64,000 nt of DNA from Pseudomonas sp. Teo4. Lineage in GTDB: Bacteria > Pseudomonadota > Gammaproteobacteria > Pseudomonadales > Pseudomonadaceae. The stretch lies in assembly GCF_034387475.1 (NCBI RefSeq), contig NZ_JAXCIL010000006.1, positions 3,698 to 67,697 on the forward strand, written 5' to 3'. A program made the translations under genes and the position numbers. The notes beneath the pieces are model-generated. The model saw nothing but the letters and a program-made list of their open reading frames with translations, did not search any database and had not been told where the DNA came from. This document shows, one piece after another, positions 46,879 through 56,399 of this stretch (positions are counted from its first letter, which is position 1; the number at the start of each line of letters is the position of its first letter).

Positions 46879-47913
46879 TCAGTTGTGGGCGTGCAGTGCT
46901 TCGTTCAGCTCGATGGCCGACTTGTGAGTCTTGCACTCCACGGCGCCGTTCAGCGAGTTGCGACGGAACAGCAGGTCGGTCTGGCCGGCCAGGTCGCGGG
47001 CCTTGACCACCTTGACCAGCTCGTTGTTCTCGTCGAGCAGGTTCACCTTGGTACCGGCGGTGATGTACAGGCCAGCTTCAACGGTGTTGCGATCGCCCAG
47101 CGGAATGCCGATGCCGGCGTTGGCGCCGATCAGGCAGCCTTCGCCGACCTTGATGACGATGTTGCCGCCACCGGACAGGGTGCCCATGGTCGAGCAGCCG
47201 CCGCCCAGGTCCGAACCTTTGCCGACGAACACGCCGGCCGAGACGCGGCCTTCGATCATGCCTGGGCCTTCGGTACCGGCGTTAAAGTTGACGAAGCCTT
47301 CGTGCATGATGGTGGTGCCTTCGCCGATGTAGGCGCCCAGGCGTACGCGGGCGGTGTCGGCGATACGCACGCCGGCCGGGACCACGTAGTCGGTCATCTT
47401 CGGGAACTTGTCCACCGAGAACACTTCCAGCAGCTCGCCCTTCAGGCGCGCTTCCAGTTGCAGCTCGGCCAGTTCGCTCAGGTCGACGGCGCCCTGGTTG
47501 GTCCAGGCGACGTTCGGCAGCAGCGGGAAGATGCCAGCCAGGCTCACGCCGTGTGGTTTGACCAGGCGGTGCGACAGCAGGTGCAGCTTCAGGTAGGCCT
47601 CTGGAGTCGAGGTCAGCGCGGCATCTTCAGCCAGCAGGGTGGCGACCAGCGGCTTGTGGCTTTCGGCCAGGCGGGTCAGCAGGGCGGCCTGGGCGGCATC
47701 GACGCCCTTCAGGGCCTCGGCCAGTTGTGCAGCCTGGGCGTTGGTGAAGGCGATGGCCTGGTTGCCACCTTCGTAGCCAAGGATCGGCGCAACGGCGGCG
47801 ACCAGCTCGGCGCTGGGGTTGACCAGCGGTTGGGCGTAGAAGACTTCGAGCCAGGTGCCCTGGCGGTTCTGGGAGCCGACACCGAAGGCTAGGCTGAACA
47901 GGGTAGTGGACAT
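46879..47913 (-). CDS. dapD: Tetrahydrodipicolinate N-succinyltransferase DapD (long form)
   Basis: Adds succinate to tetrahydrodipicolinate in lysine/DAP synthesis. The 344 residues exceed the 274 of E. coli because of the longer N-terminal domain usual in Pseudomonas. The left-handed beta-helix has hexapeptide repeats (IADTARVRLGAYIGEGTTIM, GGCSTMGTLSGGGNIVI and GEGCLIGANAGIGIPLGD). The start at 47913 (MSTTLFSLAFGVG) is preceded by GAGGT. An in-frame ATG at 48003 would add a non-conserved leader. Confidence 0.95.
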   Translation of the reverse strand: MSTTLFSLAFGVGSQNRQGTWLEVFYAQPLVNPSAELVAAVAPILGYEGGNQAIAFTNAQAAQLAEALKGVDAAQAALLTRLAESHKPLVATLLAEDAALTSTPEAYLKLHLLSHRLVKPHGVSLAGIFPLLPNVAWTNQGAVDLSELAELQLEARLKGELLEVFSVDKFPKMTDYVVPAGVRIADTARVRLGAYIGEGTTIMHEGFVNFNAGTEGPGMIEGRVSAGVFVGKGSDLGGGCSTMGTLSGGGNIVIKVGEGCLIGANAGIGIPLGDRNTVEAGLYITAGTKVNLLDENNELVKVVKARDLAGQTDLLFRRNSLNGAVECKTHKSAIELNEALHAHN

Positions 47914-47944
47914 GTGATTACCTCGTGCGAAATAGGGGAGGGGC

Positions 47945-48292
47945 TCAGGACAGTGCGGCGGCGTACAGGTCAGGCTTGAAGCCAACCAGCGTACGTGCGC
48001 CAAGGTCGAGCACCGGGCGTTTGATCATCGACGGCTGGGCCAGCATCAGTTCGACGGCCTTGGCCTGGTCGAGGTCGGCCTTGCTGGCGTCGTCGAGCTT
48101 GCGGAAGGTGGTGCCGGCACGGTTGAGGATGGTTTCCCAGCCGTGCTCGTCGCACCAGCGGTTCAGGCTGTCGCGGTCGATGCCTTGGGTCTTGTAGTCG
48201 TGGAATTCGTAGCCGACGGCTTGTTCTTCAAGCCAGGTGCGGGCTTTTTTCATGGTGTCGCAGGCTTTGATGCCGTAGAGCGTGTAGGTCAT
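47945..48292 (-). CDS. ArsC/Spx-family reductase-like protein (YffB type)
   Basis: Thioredoxin-fold protein of 115 residues. The N-terminal YGIKACDTMKKARTWLEEQ has one cysteine (Cys11), where true arsenate reductases have an ArsC Cys. VGYEFHDYKTQGI and IKRPVLDLG are family blocks. YffB/ArsC-like proteins include GSH-dependent reductases, and the substrate is unknown. ATG 48292 is preferred to 48301 by alignment; neither has a clear ribosome site. It precedes dapD by 31 bases, so they may be co-transcribed. Confidence 0.85.
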   Translation of the reverse strand: MTYTLYGIKACDTMKKARTWLEEQAVGYEFHDYKTQGIDRDSLNRWCDEHGWETILNRAGTTFRKLDDASKADLDQAKAVELMLAQPSMIKRPVLDLGARTLVGFKPDLYAAALS

Positions 48293-48301
48293 CGTGTGCA
48301 T

Positions 48302-48861
48302 TGGGGATGACAGGCTTCCCCAATCTCTCCATTTTTCCGAAAGTCAGTCGGGGGATTATGCGGGAACGATCCTTTCAGTGCCACGGGGGTATGAGTTGAG
48401 TTTTGCAGTGCTGCACGAACCGAGCGCCGCCCGCGCGGCGCATCGCGAGCAAGGCTCGCTCCTACGTTTGTTTACGGCCAATAACGTCTGTGACAAGCGC
48501 GCGCGACCGCCTTGTGTATACGACTCGAAATCAAGCCATGCGCCAGGGCGTTCGCGCGCAAATCGCGCAGGCATAACTGGCCCGAAACAAACGTAGGAGC
48601 GAGCCTTGCTCGCGATGCGCCGCGCGGGCGGCGCTCGATCTCAGACATACCTCAGTCGCCACGGCCTACCCATTGGCGACTACGCTGGCCCAGGACGGAC
48701 CCGGGCGATAGCCAAATCTAAGAATCATCATGTTACATATTCACCACCCGCCTGCGACTATCGTGCAGCGGCCCATGATCGCCAGTCGCCGCTAACATAT
48801 TGTTTCAATGGCGATGTTTCGCCCTGATGTCGATTCTGGTTCACAAAGGAAGCCTTTACGG
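48302..48861. other. 560-base intergenic region with large inverted repeats
   Basis: No convincing gene lies between the ArsC-like gene and the antiporter. The region holds the perfect 53-bp inverted repeat at 48421-48637 and an 8-bp hairpin AGTCGCCA/TGGCGACT (48654-48681) just after it. AGTCGCCG recurs at 48784. A further AT-richer segment (48718-48760, including ATGTTACATATTC) leads to the antiporter start. Both promoters are expected here, since the flanking genes are divergent. A small RNA within the repeat is possible but not shown. Confidence 0.6.
48421..48637. repeat. Perfect 53-bp inverted repeat, REP-like family
   Basis: Left arm 48421-48473 and right arm 48585-48637 are exact reverse complements over 53 bases and surround 111 bases. 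Each arm contains GCGAGCAAGGCTCGCTCCTA, itself a small palindrome (GAGCAAGGCTC), and a GC-rich CGCCGCCCGCGCGGCG segment, so each arm has its own stem. This resembles a BIME-type pair of a second REP family. Confidence 0.9.
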
Positions 48862-50508
48862 ATGCAGTCAGCCTACACCGTGCTCATTTTGCTGACGCTG
48901 GTAAGCGTGTCGAAACTGGTCGGGCGAGTCATCCCGTTGCCGTTGCCACTGGTGCAGATCGCGGCGGGGGCATTGCTGGCCTGGCCGACCCTCGGGCTGC
49001 ATGTTGCCCTGGACCCTGAGCTGTTCCTGTTCTTGTTCCTGCCGCCGTTGTTGTTCGCCGATGGCTGGCGTATGCCCAAGCGCGAGCTGTGGCGCATTCG
49101 CGGGCCGGTGGTCGCCTTGGCCGTGGGCCTTGTGCTGTTCACCGTGGTTGGGGCGGGCTACTTCATTCACTGGCTGCTGCCGACGATTCCGTTGCCGGTG
49201 GCCTTCGCCTTGGCCGCCGTGCTGTCGCCGACCGATGCCGTGGCCGTCTCGGCGATTACCCAGGACCGCCTGCCCACGCCGCTGATGCACATGCTCCAGG
49301 GCGAGGCGCTGATGAACGACGCCTCAGGCCTGGTGACCTTCAAGTTTGCGCTGGTAGCGGCCATTACCGGCGTGTTTTCGCTGACCGAGGCCAGCTTCAC
49401 GTTTGTGCTGGTGGCCTTGGGTGGCCTGGCCGTCGGTGTCGCCTTGAGCTGGCTGATCGGTCGCCTGCGGACCTGGATGATCGCTCGTGGCTGGGATGAC
49501 CCGGCCACTCACGTGGTGTTCATGTTGTTGCTGCCATTCGCCGCTTACGTGCTGGCCGAGCGCCTCGGCGTGTCCGGCATTCTCTCGGCCGTGGCTGCTG
49601 GCATGATGCAGAGCTGGCTCGACCTGCTGCCACGCCAGACCAGCACCCGGTTACTCAACCGCAGTGTCTGGTCGCTGCTGGAGTTCGCCTTCAACGGCTT
49701 GATCTTCCTGCTGTTGGGGCTGCAGTTGCCTGACATCATCAAGGCGGTGGTCAGCCACGAGACGACGGTTTGGCCGACCCTGGCCTGGCGCTGCCTGGAT
49801 GTCCTGGCCATTTTCGGGGCGTTGATCCTGCTGCGTTTCATCTGGGTGCAAAGCATCTGGCGCGGCGTGGGGGTGGTGCGTCGCTGGCGCGGCAAACCGG
49901 CGCTGGTGCTGTTGCCGACCGCGCGCTCCTGCTGGTTGCTGACGCTGGGCGGTGTGCGAGGGGCAGTGACGCTGGCCGGTGTGATGTCGATCCCGCTGCT
50001 GATCGGGGCGGGCAAGGCCTTCCCAGAGCGTGACCTGCTGATCTTCATTGCCGCCGGTGTCATTCTGCTGTCATTGATCACGGCCTGTGTTGCGTTGCCC
50101 TTCTTGCTGCGTGGCGTAACCAAAACGCCTGACGAGCGCCTTCATCAGGAGGTCCAGGAAGCCTGGCGCCGCACCGCTGAGGCCGCCATCCATGCCTTGG
50201 AGGCCGAAGAGGTGATCGATACCAGCGCTCCGCAGGATGCCGCGCAAGCGACCTTGGCTACCGAGCTCAAGGCACGGTTGATGGCTGAATATCGGGATGA
50301 ATTGAACAGCTACAACGACACCGCCGAGGCCAGAGCCCTGGCCGAGCAGATGGACTTGCTGGAGCGGCGCTTGCGCTTGCGGGCGCTGCGGGCGCAGCGG
50401 TTGGAGTTGTACAACCTGCATCGCCAGCACCTGGTGGGCGACGAAGTGGTCCGCCAAGTGCTGGGCGAGCTGGATTTGAGCGAAGCGAACCTGGGGCAGG
50501 TCAGGTGA
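48862..50508 (+). CDS. CPA1-family Na+/H+ antiporter (YjcE/NhaP-like)
   Basis: Inner-membrane exchanger of 548 residues. About 12 hydrophobic segments span 3-425. Signature motifs are FLPPLLFADGW near 57, LSPTDAVAVSAITQDRLPTP near 118 and EALMNDASGLVTFK near 148. The C-terminal 120 residues are cytoplasmic and helical, rich in Glu/Arg. The ATG at 48862 is chosen, preceded by AAAGGAAG; an upstream ATG at 48808 would add a non-hydrophobic leader. The ion could be Na+, K+ or Li+. Confidence 0.91.
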   Translation: MQSAYTVLILLTLVSVSKLVGRVIPLPLPLVQIAAGALLAWPTLGLHVALDPELFLFLFLPPLLFADGWRMPKRELWRIRGPVVALAVGLVLFTVVGAGYFIHWLLPTIPLPVAFALAAVLSPTDAVAVSAITQDRLPTPLMHMLQGEALMNDASGLVTFKFALVAAITGVFSLTEASFTFVLVALGGLAVGVALSWLIGRLRTWMIARGWDDPATHVVFMLLLPFAAYVLAERLGVSGILSAVAAGMMQSWLDLLPRQTSTRLLNRSVWSLLEFAFNGLIFLLLGLQLPDIIKAVVSHETTVWPTLAWRCLDVLAIFGALILLRFIWVQSIWRGVGVVRRWRGKPALVLLPTARSCWLLTLGGVRGAVTLAGVMSIPLLIGAGKAFPERDLLIFIAAGVILLSLITACVALPFLLRGVTKTPDERLHQEVQEAWRRTAEAAIHALEAEEVIDTSAPQDAAQATLATELKARLMAEYRDELNSYNDTAEARALAEQMDLLERRLRLRALRAQRLELYNLHRQHLVGDEVVRQVLGELDLSEANLGQVR

Positions 50509-51201
50509 TCAGCTCTTTGGGTAGATCATGCGCATGAAGGCCTTGTCCTTCTCGCTGATCTGCCGGTTGATGCCGACCTCCCAATCCCCCAGGGTCAGCG
50601 CTTGGTCTATCGGGTAATGCATGATCGAGTTGCGGTCATAAGGGGTGATTTTCATGTGCGGATCATCGCTTTTGCCCAGTACGGACTCATCGACCGTTTC
50701 CTGGTCATGGCCTTTGGCTGCGTAATAGGCGTAAACCTTTGGGATGTCCCAGGGTATGTCGGCTTCTGGATGCTGGTGTTCATGCTGCATACCCAAAGCG
50801 TGGCCGAACTCATGGATCACGGTGTATTCGAAGCTGTCCATGTCTGGCGTTACGCCTAGCACCATTGATGCTCCGGCAGCCTTTCGGGACTCCGTGCCAT
50901 ACATGGAGTGGTTTTGACTTGGATCGCCACCGGTGTGGATCTTTATCTCAGCTTCAAAGAGGTCGTCTTCGACGAGCTTGAACTGTAGGTTGACGAATGG
51001 CAGCCATGTGCACGCCGCCTCGAAGATCGCATTCTTCAGGGCTTTGCCTGGCTCGTTGACGAAGGATATGCGTAGGGTGCTGCCCGTCGGCCAGAACTTG
51101 TCAGCAAAGCCGATGGAGCGTTTCTGGCGACTGCGGTCGGCGGGGCTGGAGTATTCGGCAGCAAGGGGCAGTTGATGCTGTTGACCGATGATTTCAAGCA
51201 T
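50509..51201 (-). CDS. Astacin-like (M12A) zinc metalloprotease
   Basis: Metzincin-type protease of 230 residues. The zinc motif HEFGHALGMQH gives His130, Glu131, His134 and His140, the Met-turn SIMHYP has Met194, and a preceding FEYTVI helix is typical. No signal peptide is seen, so it may stay in the cytoplasm or leave by a non-Sec route. The start at 51201 (MLEIIGQQH) is used; an ATG at 51237 is an alternative. Its base composition looks less GC-rich than its neighbours, consistent with acquisition. It converges on the antiporter with no gap between stops. Confidence 0.85.
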   Translation of the reverse strand: MLEIIGQQHQLPLAAEYSSPADRSRQKRSIGFADKFWPTGSTLRISFVNEPGKALKNAIFEAACTWLPFVNLQFKLVEDDLFEAEIKIHTGGDPSQNHSMYGTESRKAAGASMVLGVTPDMDSFEYTVIHEFGHALGMQHEHQHPEADIPWDIPKVYAYYAAKGHDQETVDESVLGKSDDPHMKITPYDRNSIMHYPIDQALTLGDWEVGINRQISEKDKAFMRMIYPKS

Positions 51202-51309
51202 GCTCTGGATTCCAGGTTGGAGTGGAAGCCAGAGCATTGGCTAGCGCCATTGCCGGATGGCGCTACATAAGTCAATGCGAGCGTGGGCCGCACAGCGGCC
51301 CCCCACCCG

Positions 51310-52506
51310 TCAGCGGTTTTGCAGGAATTCGCGAATCCGCTCTGCCGCCTCGATGCACTCTGCCAGCGGCGCAACCAGCGCCATGCGCACGCGGCCAGCG
51401 CCTGGGTTCACACCATCGACCTCACGTGACAGGTACGAGCCCGGCACTACGGTCACATGCTGCGCCTCGAACAGGTCGCGGGTGAAGTCGGCGTCGCTGC
51501 CCGGCACCTTGGCCCAGAGGTAGAAGCTGCCATCTGGACGCTGCACGTCCAGCACCGGCTGCAGGATATCCAGCACGGCATCGTACTTGGCACGGTACTG
51601 ATCGCGGTTCTCGCGCACGTGGGCCTCGTCCTGCCAGGCCGCGATGCTGGCCAGTTGGGTCTGAACCGGCATGGCGCAGCCGTGGTAGGTGCGGTACAGC
51701 AGGAAAGGCTTGATGATCGAGGCGTCGCCAGCGACGAAGCCCGAGCGCAGGCCAGGCAGGTTGGAGCGCTTGGACAGGCTGTGGAACACCACGCAACGCG
51801 CGAAATCGCTGCGGCCCAGTTCGGCACAGGCGGTCAGCAGGCCGGGTGGCGGGGCGTCTTCGTCGAAGTACAGCTCGCTGTAGCACTCATCGGCGGCGAT
51901 CACGAAATCGTGCTCGTCGGCCAGTGCGATCAGCTTCTTCAAGGTGTCCATGGGTACCAGGGCGCCCGTCGGGTTGCCTGGGGAGCACAGGAACAGGATC
52001 TGGCAGCGCTTCCACACTTCGGCTGGCACTGCGTCGAAGTCCGGGTTGAAACCGTTGGCTTCCAGGCAGGGCAGGTAGTGTGGCGTGGCGCCGGCCAGCA
52101 GGGCTGCGCCTTCGTAGATCTGGTAGAACGGGTTGGGGCTGACCACCAGGCCGTCGTCGGCGCGGTTGACCACGGCCTGGGTGAAGGCGAACAGCGCCTC
52201 ACGGGTGCCGTTGACCGGCAGGATGTGGCGGTCGGCGTCCAGCCAGCCGGTTGGCACGCCGAAGCGGCGCTCGCACCACTGGCCGATGGCCTGGCGCAGC
52301 GCGGGCAGGCCAATGGTGCTGGGGTACACCGCCAGTTTGTCGAGGTTGTCGGCCATGGCCTTGGCGACGAAGGCTGGCGATTCGTGTTTCGGCTCGCCAA
52401 TGGACAGGGCAATGGCGCGTTTGTCCGCTGCCGGTTTCACGCTGCCCAGCAGGGCACGGAGTTTCTCGAACGGGTAGGGCTGCAGCTGGGTCAAGGCATG
52501 ATTCAT
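51310..52506 (-). CDS. dapC: Succinyldiaminopimelate transaminase DapC
   Basis: PLP aminotransferase (fold type I) of 398 residues that makes N-succinyl-LL-DAP. The PLP lysine is in SLSKRSNLPGLRSGF near 237, the aspartate in FVIAADECYSEL near 202, and the C-terminal Arg in GAGRVRMALVAP. Annotated DapC and not a generic aminotransferase because of position next to glnD and because dapD and dapE are also here, a known Pseudomonas arrangement. It begins 22 bases after glnD. Confidence 0.91.
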   Translation of the reverse strand: MNHALTQLQPYPFEKLRALLGSVKPAADKRAIALSIGEPKHESPAFVAKAMADNLDKLAVYPSTIGLPALRQAIGQWCERRFGVPTGWLDADRHILPVNGTREALFAFTQAVVNRADDGLVVSPNPFYQIYEGAALLAGATPHYLPCLEANGFNPDFDAVPAEVWKRCQILFLCSPGNPTGALVPMDTLKKLIALADEHDFVIAADECYSELYFDEDAPPPGLLTACAELGRSDFARCVVFHSLSKRSNLPGLRSGFVAGDASIIKPFLLYRTYHGCAMPVQTQLASIAAWQDEAHVRENRDQYRAKYDAVLDILQPVLDVQRPDGSFYLWAKVPGSDADFTRDLFEAQHVTVVPGSYLSREVDGVNPGAGRVRMALVAPLAECIEAAERIREFLQNR

Positions 52507-52528
52507 CGGCGCAAGGTCTCGTCAATCG

Positions 52529-55231
52529 TTAAAAGGTCACGCGGGTGGGGCTGGCATCGCTGGCCTGGCCAGCCTGCAACTGCTGGACGATCGCTTCCTG
52601 CAGGCGGCTGCACAGCTGCGGGTCGGACAGCGGCTGGTTATCGGCGTCGGTGATGAAGAACACGTCCTCCACCCGCTCGCCGAGGGTGGCGATCTTGGCG
52701 TTCTGCAGCGACAGGTCGAACTCCAGGAAGATCCGCCCGATCCGTGCCAGCAGGCCGGGGCGGTCGGGGGCGGTGATTTCCAGGATGGTCACCGGACGCT
52801 GGGCATCGTTGTGGATGGTCACCTGCGGCGCGAAGGTAAAGTGCTTGAGCTGGCGCGGTACCCGACGCTGGATGATCGTCGGGTAGTCCTCTGGGTTGCG
52901 CAGCGCTTCGGTCAGGCCATCGCGAATCTGCTTGACCCGCTGCGGGTTGTCGCCGATCGAGCCGCCGTCGTTGTCGAGCACGATATAGGTGTCGAGGGTG
53001 AACTGGCTGCTCGAGGTGATAATCCGCGCGTCGTGGATGTTCAGGTTGAGCTGCGACATGGCCGCCACGGTCACGGCGAAGAAGTCGTGCTGGTCGGGGG
53101 CGTAGATGAAGATCTGCGTACCGCCCTCGAACTCGCGCTGGGTGGTTTCCTTGATCAGCACCAACGGCCCGCCGTCGGCCGGCTGCTGCAGGATCGCATC
53201 GCTGTGCCAGGCCACGTCGGCGGCGGTATGGCGCAGGAAGTAATCATCGCCCAACTGCGACCAGAGCTGCTCGACATCGTCGGGGTCGGTGCCTTCGCGC
53301 ACCAGGATGTCCAGTGCCGCCGTCTGGGTCTGGCGAATCTGCTCTTCGCGGTCCAGCGGGTTTTCCAGGCCTCGGCGCAGGGCGCGCTTGGTTTCGGTGT
53401 AGAGCTGGCGCAGCAGGCTGGCACGCCAGGAGTTCCACAGGCTCGGGTTGGTGGCGTTGATATCGGCCACGGTCAGCACGTAGAGGTAATCCAGGCGGGT
53501 TTCATCGCCCACATGCAGGGCGAAGTCGTTGATTACCTGCGGGTCGGACAAGTCCTTGCGCTGGGCGGTGGTGGACATCACCAGGTGGTTCAACACCAGC
53601 CAGACGATCAGGCGGCTGTCCCAGGCCGGGAGCTGGTGGCGCTCGCAGAACGCCTTGGCGTCCACCGCGCCCAGCTCGGAATGGTCGCCCTGGCGGCCTT
53701 TGCCGATGTCGTGGTACAGGCCGGCCAGGTAGATGAGTTCGGGCTTGGGCAGGCGACCCATGAGCTTGCTGGCCAGCGGGAATTTCTCGGACACCGGCGT
53801 GTACTGCAGCTTGCGCAGGTGCTTGATGAGGTTGAGCGTGTGGGCGTCGACCGTATAGATGTGGAACAGGTCGTGCTGCATCTGCCCGACGATCAGGCCG
53901 AATTCCGGCAGGTAGCGGCCAAGAATGCCGTAGCGGTTCATGCGCCGCAGGTTGCGGTGAATGCCGATTTCGCACTTGAACAGCTCGATGAACAAGCTGG
54001 TGTTGCGGATATCGTGACGGAACGTTTCGTCGATCAGGTGACGGTGTTCGCGCAACAGGCGCACGGTGTCGGCGCGCACACCCTTGATCTCGGGGTGCTG
54101 GGCCATCAGCACGAAGATTTCCAGCATGGCGAACGGTGTGCGCTTGAACACGTTGGCATTCACCGCTTCTATGTAGCCGTCATGCAGGCGGAAGCGCGCA
54201 TTCAGCGGTTGCGTGGCGCCGCTGTCGTCGTCGGCGAGGATCACTTCCTCGAAATGCTGGATGATCAGGTCGCACAGCTGGCTGATGCTCATCACCACCC
54301 GGTAGTACTGCTGCATGAACTGCTCGATGGCGCGCTTGGGGTTCTCGTCGCTGTAGCCCAGCAGGGCGGCAATGCTGCGCTGGTGGTCGAACAGCAGGCG
54401 GTCCTCGGCGCGACCGGCCAGCATGTGCAGGGCGTAACGCACCTTCCACAGGAAGTCCTGGGAGGACGCCAGCAGCTCGTTCTCGCTTTCCAGCAGGAAG
54501 CCTTCGCCGGCCAGGGCATGCAGGTTCAGCGTGCCGTACTGGCGTCGCGCCACCCAGAGCACCGTCTGGATATCGCGCAGGCCGCCGGGGGAGCCTTTGA
54601 CGTTGGGTTCGAGGTTGTACTCGGTGTCGTTGTACTTGTGGTGGCGGGCCTTGAGCTCGGCGCGCTTGGCCAGGAAGAATTCCTTGCTTGGCCACATGTG
54701 TGCGGTACTGGTGACCTCAAGCATGCGCTGGCGCAGGGTTTCGGGGCCGGCAATGGTGCGGCTTTCCATCAGGTTGGTGATGACCGTCAGGTCGGCGCGG
54801 GCTTGCTCTGCACATTCATCGACGCTGCGCACGCTCTGGCCCACTTCCAGGCCGATGTCCCACAACAGGGTGAGGAAACGCTCGATGGCATCGCGGTACT
54901 GCTCGTGTTCGGCGGCGCCCAGCAGAATCAGCAGGTCGATGTCCGAGTACGGGTGCAGCTCACCGCGCCCGTAACCGCCCACCGCAACCAGGGCGATGCC
55001 GCTCTGGTCGCCCCAGTCGAACTGGTTCCAGGCTTGTTGCAGGATGTTGTCGACGAGCCAGGCGCGGTCTTCGATCAGCCGACGGATGTCGCGGCCGCTG
55101 CGAAAACGCCGGTCGAGCACCTCGCCGGCCTGGCGGATGGCTTTCTTGAAGGCGGCGATGGGGCTCGCCTTGAGGGCCAGTTCCGCCTGGAACTGGCCAC
55201 GGTCGAACAGCTCGGGATCCACCTGGGGCAT
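52529..55231 (-). CDS. glnD: Bifunctional uridylyltransferase/uridylyl-removing enzyme GlnD
   Basis: Nitrogen sensor of 900 residues that adds or removes UMP on PII according to glutamine. The nucleotidyltransferase domain has [20 protein letters not shown] near 83-102, the HD domain for UMP removal has [18 protein letters not shown] near 505-522, and two ACT domains lie at about 705-790 and 815-895, binding glutamine. The start ATG 55231 lies 40 bases from map on the same strand. Order map-glnD-dapC is typical of Pseudomonas. Confidence 0.96.
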   Translation of the reverse strand: MPQVDPELFDRGQFQAELALKASPIAAFKKAIRQAGEVLDRRFRSGRDIRRLIEDRAWLVDNILQQAWNQFDWGDQSGIALVAVGGYGRGELHPYSDIDLLILLGAAEHEQYRDAIERFLTLLWDIGLEVGQSVRSVDECAEQARADLTVITNLMESRTIAGPETLRQRMLEVTSTAHMWPSKEFFLAKRAELKARHHKYNDTEYNLEPNVKGSPGGLRDIQTVLWVARRQYGTLNLHALAGEGFLLESENELLASSQDFLWKVRYALHMLAGRAEDRLLFDHQRSIAALLGYSDENPKRAIEQFMQQYYRVVMSISQLCDLIIQHFEEVILADDDSGATQPLNARFRLHDGYIEAVNANVFKRTPFAMLEIFVLMAQHPEIKGVRADTVRLLREHRHLIDETFRHDIRNTSLFIELFKCEIGIHRNLRRMNRYGILGRYLPEFGLIVGQMQHDLFHIYTVDAHTLNLIKHLRKLQYTPVSEKFPLASKLMGRLPKPELIYLAGLYHDIGKGRQGDHSELGAVDAKAFCERHQLPAWDSRLIVWLVLNHLVMSTTAQRKDLSDPQVINDFALHVGDETRLDYLYVLTVADINATNPSLWNSWRASLLRQLYTETKRALRRGLENPLDREEQIRQTQTAALDILVREGTDPDDVEQLWSQLGDDYFLRHTAADVAWHSDAILQQPADGGPLVLIKETTQREFEGGTQIFIYAPDQHDFFAVTVAAMSQLNLNIHDARIITSSSQFTLDTYIVLDNDGGSIGDNPQRVKQIRDGLTEALRNPEDYPTIIQRRVPRQLKHFTFAPQVTIHNDAQRPVTILEITAPDRPGLLARIGRIFLEFDLSLQNAKIATLGERVEDVFFITDADNQPLSDPQLCSRLQEAIVQQLQAGQASDASPTRVTF

Positions 55232-55270
55232 CGCGTCGCGTTCCTGTCGTAGTGTTTGCCTAGTGTGGGC

Positions 55271-56053
55271 TCAAGCCGAGGTGCGCGAGATGGTGTCGTC
55301 CTTGCGCAGGGTGAAGATCTCGTAGCCAGTGGCGGTGACCACCAGGGTGTGTTCCCACTGGGCCGAGAGCTTGCGGTCCTTGGTGATGGCGGTCCAGCCG
55401 TCGCCCAGTACCTTGGTGTCGGCCTTGCCCTGGTTGATCATCGGCTCGATGGTGAAGGTCATGCCTTCCTTGAGCTCCATGCCGGTGCCAGCCTTGCCGT
55501 AGTGCAGGATCTGCGGCTCTTCGTGGAACACTTTGCCAATGCCATGGCCACAGAACTCGCGCACCACCGAGAAACCGTTCTTCTCGGCATGCTTCTGGAT
55601 CACTTCGCCGATGTCACCCAGGCGGCAGCCCGGTTTGACCAGCTCGATGGCCTTGTACATGCATTCCTGGGTCACCTTGGACAGGCGCTCGGCCCAGGGG
55701 GCGACGGTGCCGACATGGAACATGCGGCTGGTGTCGCCGTGGTAGCCGTCCTTGATGACGGTCACGTCGATGTTGATGGTGTCACCGTCTTTGAGCGGCT
55801 TCTCGTTGGGAATGCCGTGGCAGACGACGTGGTTGATCGAAGTGCAGATCGACTTGGGGTAGCCTTTGTAGTTCAGCGGTGCCGGAATGGCCTGCTGGAC
55901 GTTGACGATGTAGTCGTGGCACAGGCGGTCCAGCTCTTCGGTGGTGACGCCAGGCTTGACGTGCTCTTCGATCATTTCGAGCACGTCGGCGGCCAGACGG
56001 CCGGCGATGCGCATCTTTTCGATGTCTTCTGCGGTCTTGATGGTGACGGTCAT
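55271..56053 (-). CDS. map: Methionine aminopeptidase, type I
   Basis: Metalloenzyme of 260 residues that removes the initiator Met. Type I pattern with the metal ligands in DTINIDVTVIKDGYHGDTSR (two Asp), EFCGHGIG (His) and TFTIEPMINQG (Glu), plus WTAITKD and an AQWEHTLVV Glu. CHDYIVNVQQAIPAPLNYKG and SINHVVCHGIP are family segments. Divergent from rpsB, as in most gammaproteobacteria, across a 346-base region. Confidence 0.96.
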   Translation of the reverse strand: MTVTIKTAEDIEKMRIAGRLAADVLEMIEEHVKPGVTTEELDRLCHDYIVNVQQAIPAPLNYKGYPKSICTSINHVVCHGIPNEKPLKDGDTINIDVTVIKDGYHGDTSRMFHVGTVAPWAERLSKVTQECMYKAIELVKPGCRLGDIGEVIQKHAEKNGFSVVREFCGHGIGKVFHEEPQILHYGKAGTGMELKEGMTFTIEPMINQGKADTKVLGDGWTAITKDRKLSAQWEHTLVVTATGYEIFTLRKDDTISRTSA

Positions 56054-56399
56054 TGCAGGCTCTCTACGGCGCCGTTGAAGGCGCGAACAAACGGGAAAGG
56101 CCGGATTCTACCAGAGCGGGGCGGCAATCGGTCGGGATAAAGGCGGCCGTCCTGCTGTCTATAGAAGGCATTCTGGCCCGAAAGCCGGGGTGCTGCAAAA
56201 AACGCTGACGGACGAGACCGTCCCTGGGTTCCGTTCGCCCTCCGTCTGTGGTATAAAATGCGCCGCTTTCGGGGACGACCTCGGAAGCTCTAACCCCACA
56301 CACGTGTCGACACGATGGCCTGGGTGCCCCGCTTCTTTGGAATCGTGGGTTGGTCATTGGGATACGTGGAGGCCCAACCCGACTTATCAAGGAACTATC
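56054..56399. other. map-rpsB divergent intergenic region and rpsB leader
   Basis: The 346 bases hold no gene. The rightward half has the rpsB promoter and about 130 bases of 5' leader. The leader contains the palindrome GTGTCGACAC (56304-56313) and paired-looking segments TTGGGATACG and GTTGGTCATTGG. In E. coli the rpsB leader is the target of S2 autoregulation; the same is possible here but unproven. The leftward map promoter is not obvious. Confidence 0.5.
56229..56259 (+). promoter_or_regulatory. Candidate sigma-70 promoter of rpsB-tsf
   Basis: TTCCGT at 56229-56234 and TATAAA at 56252-56257 are spaced by 17 bases. The -10 is strong and the -35 has only partial match. It would start transcription near 56266, giving a leader of about 135 bases. 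Confidence 0.6.

Noticed and set aside
48474..48584. Coding gene or RNA in the spacer of the 53-bp inverted repeat
   Set aside because: No start with a ribosome site and no intrinsic terminator; transcription cannot be judged from sequence.
30943..55252. Other long antisense frames over the RND permease, plsB, the glucan synthase and glnD (30943-33438, 36322-38385, 42069-44033, 52811-55252)
   Set aside because: Same cause; the protein sequences are low-complexity (His/Val/Gly-rich) without recognisable domains.
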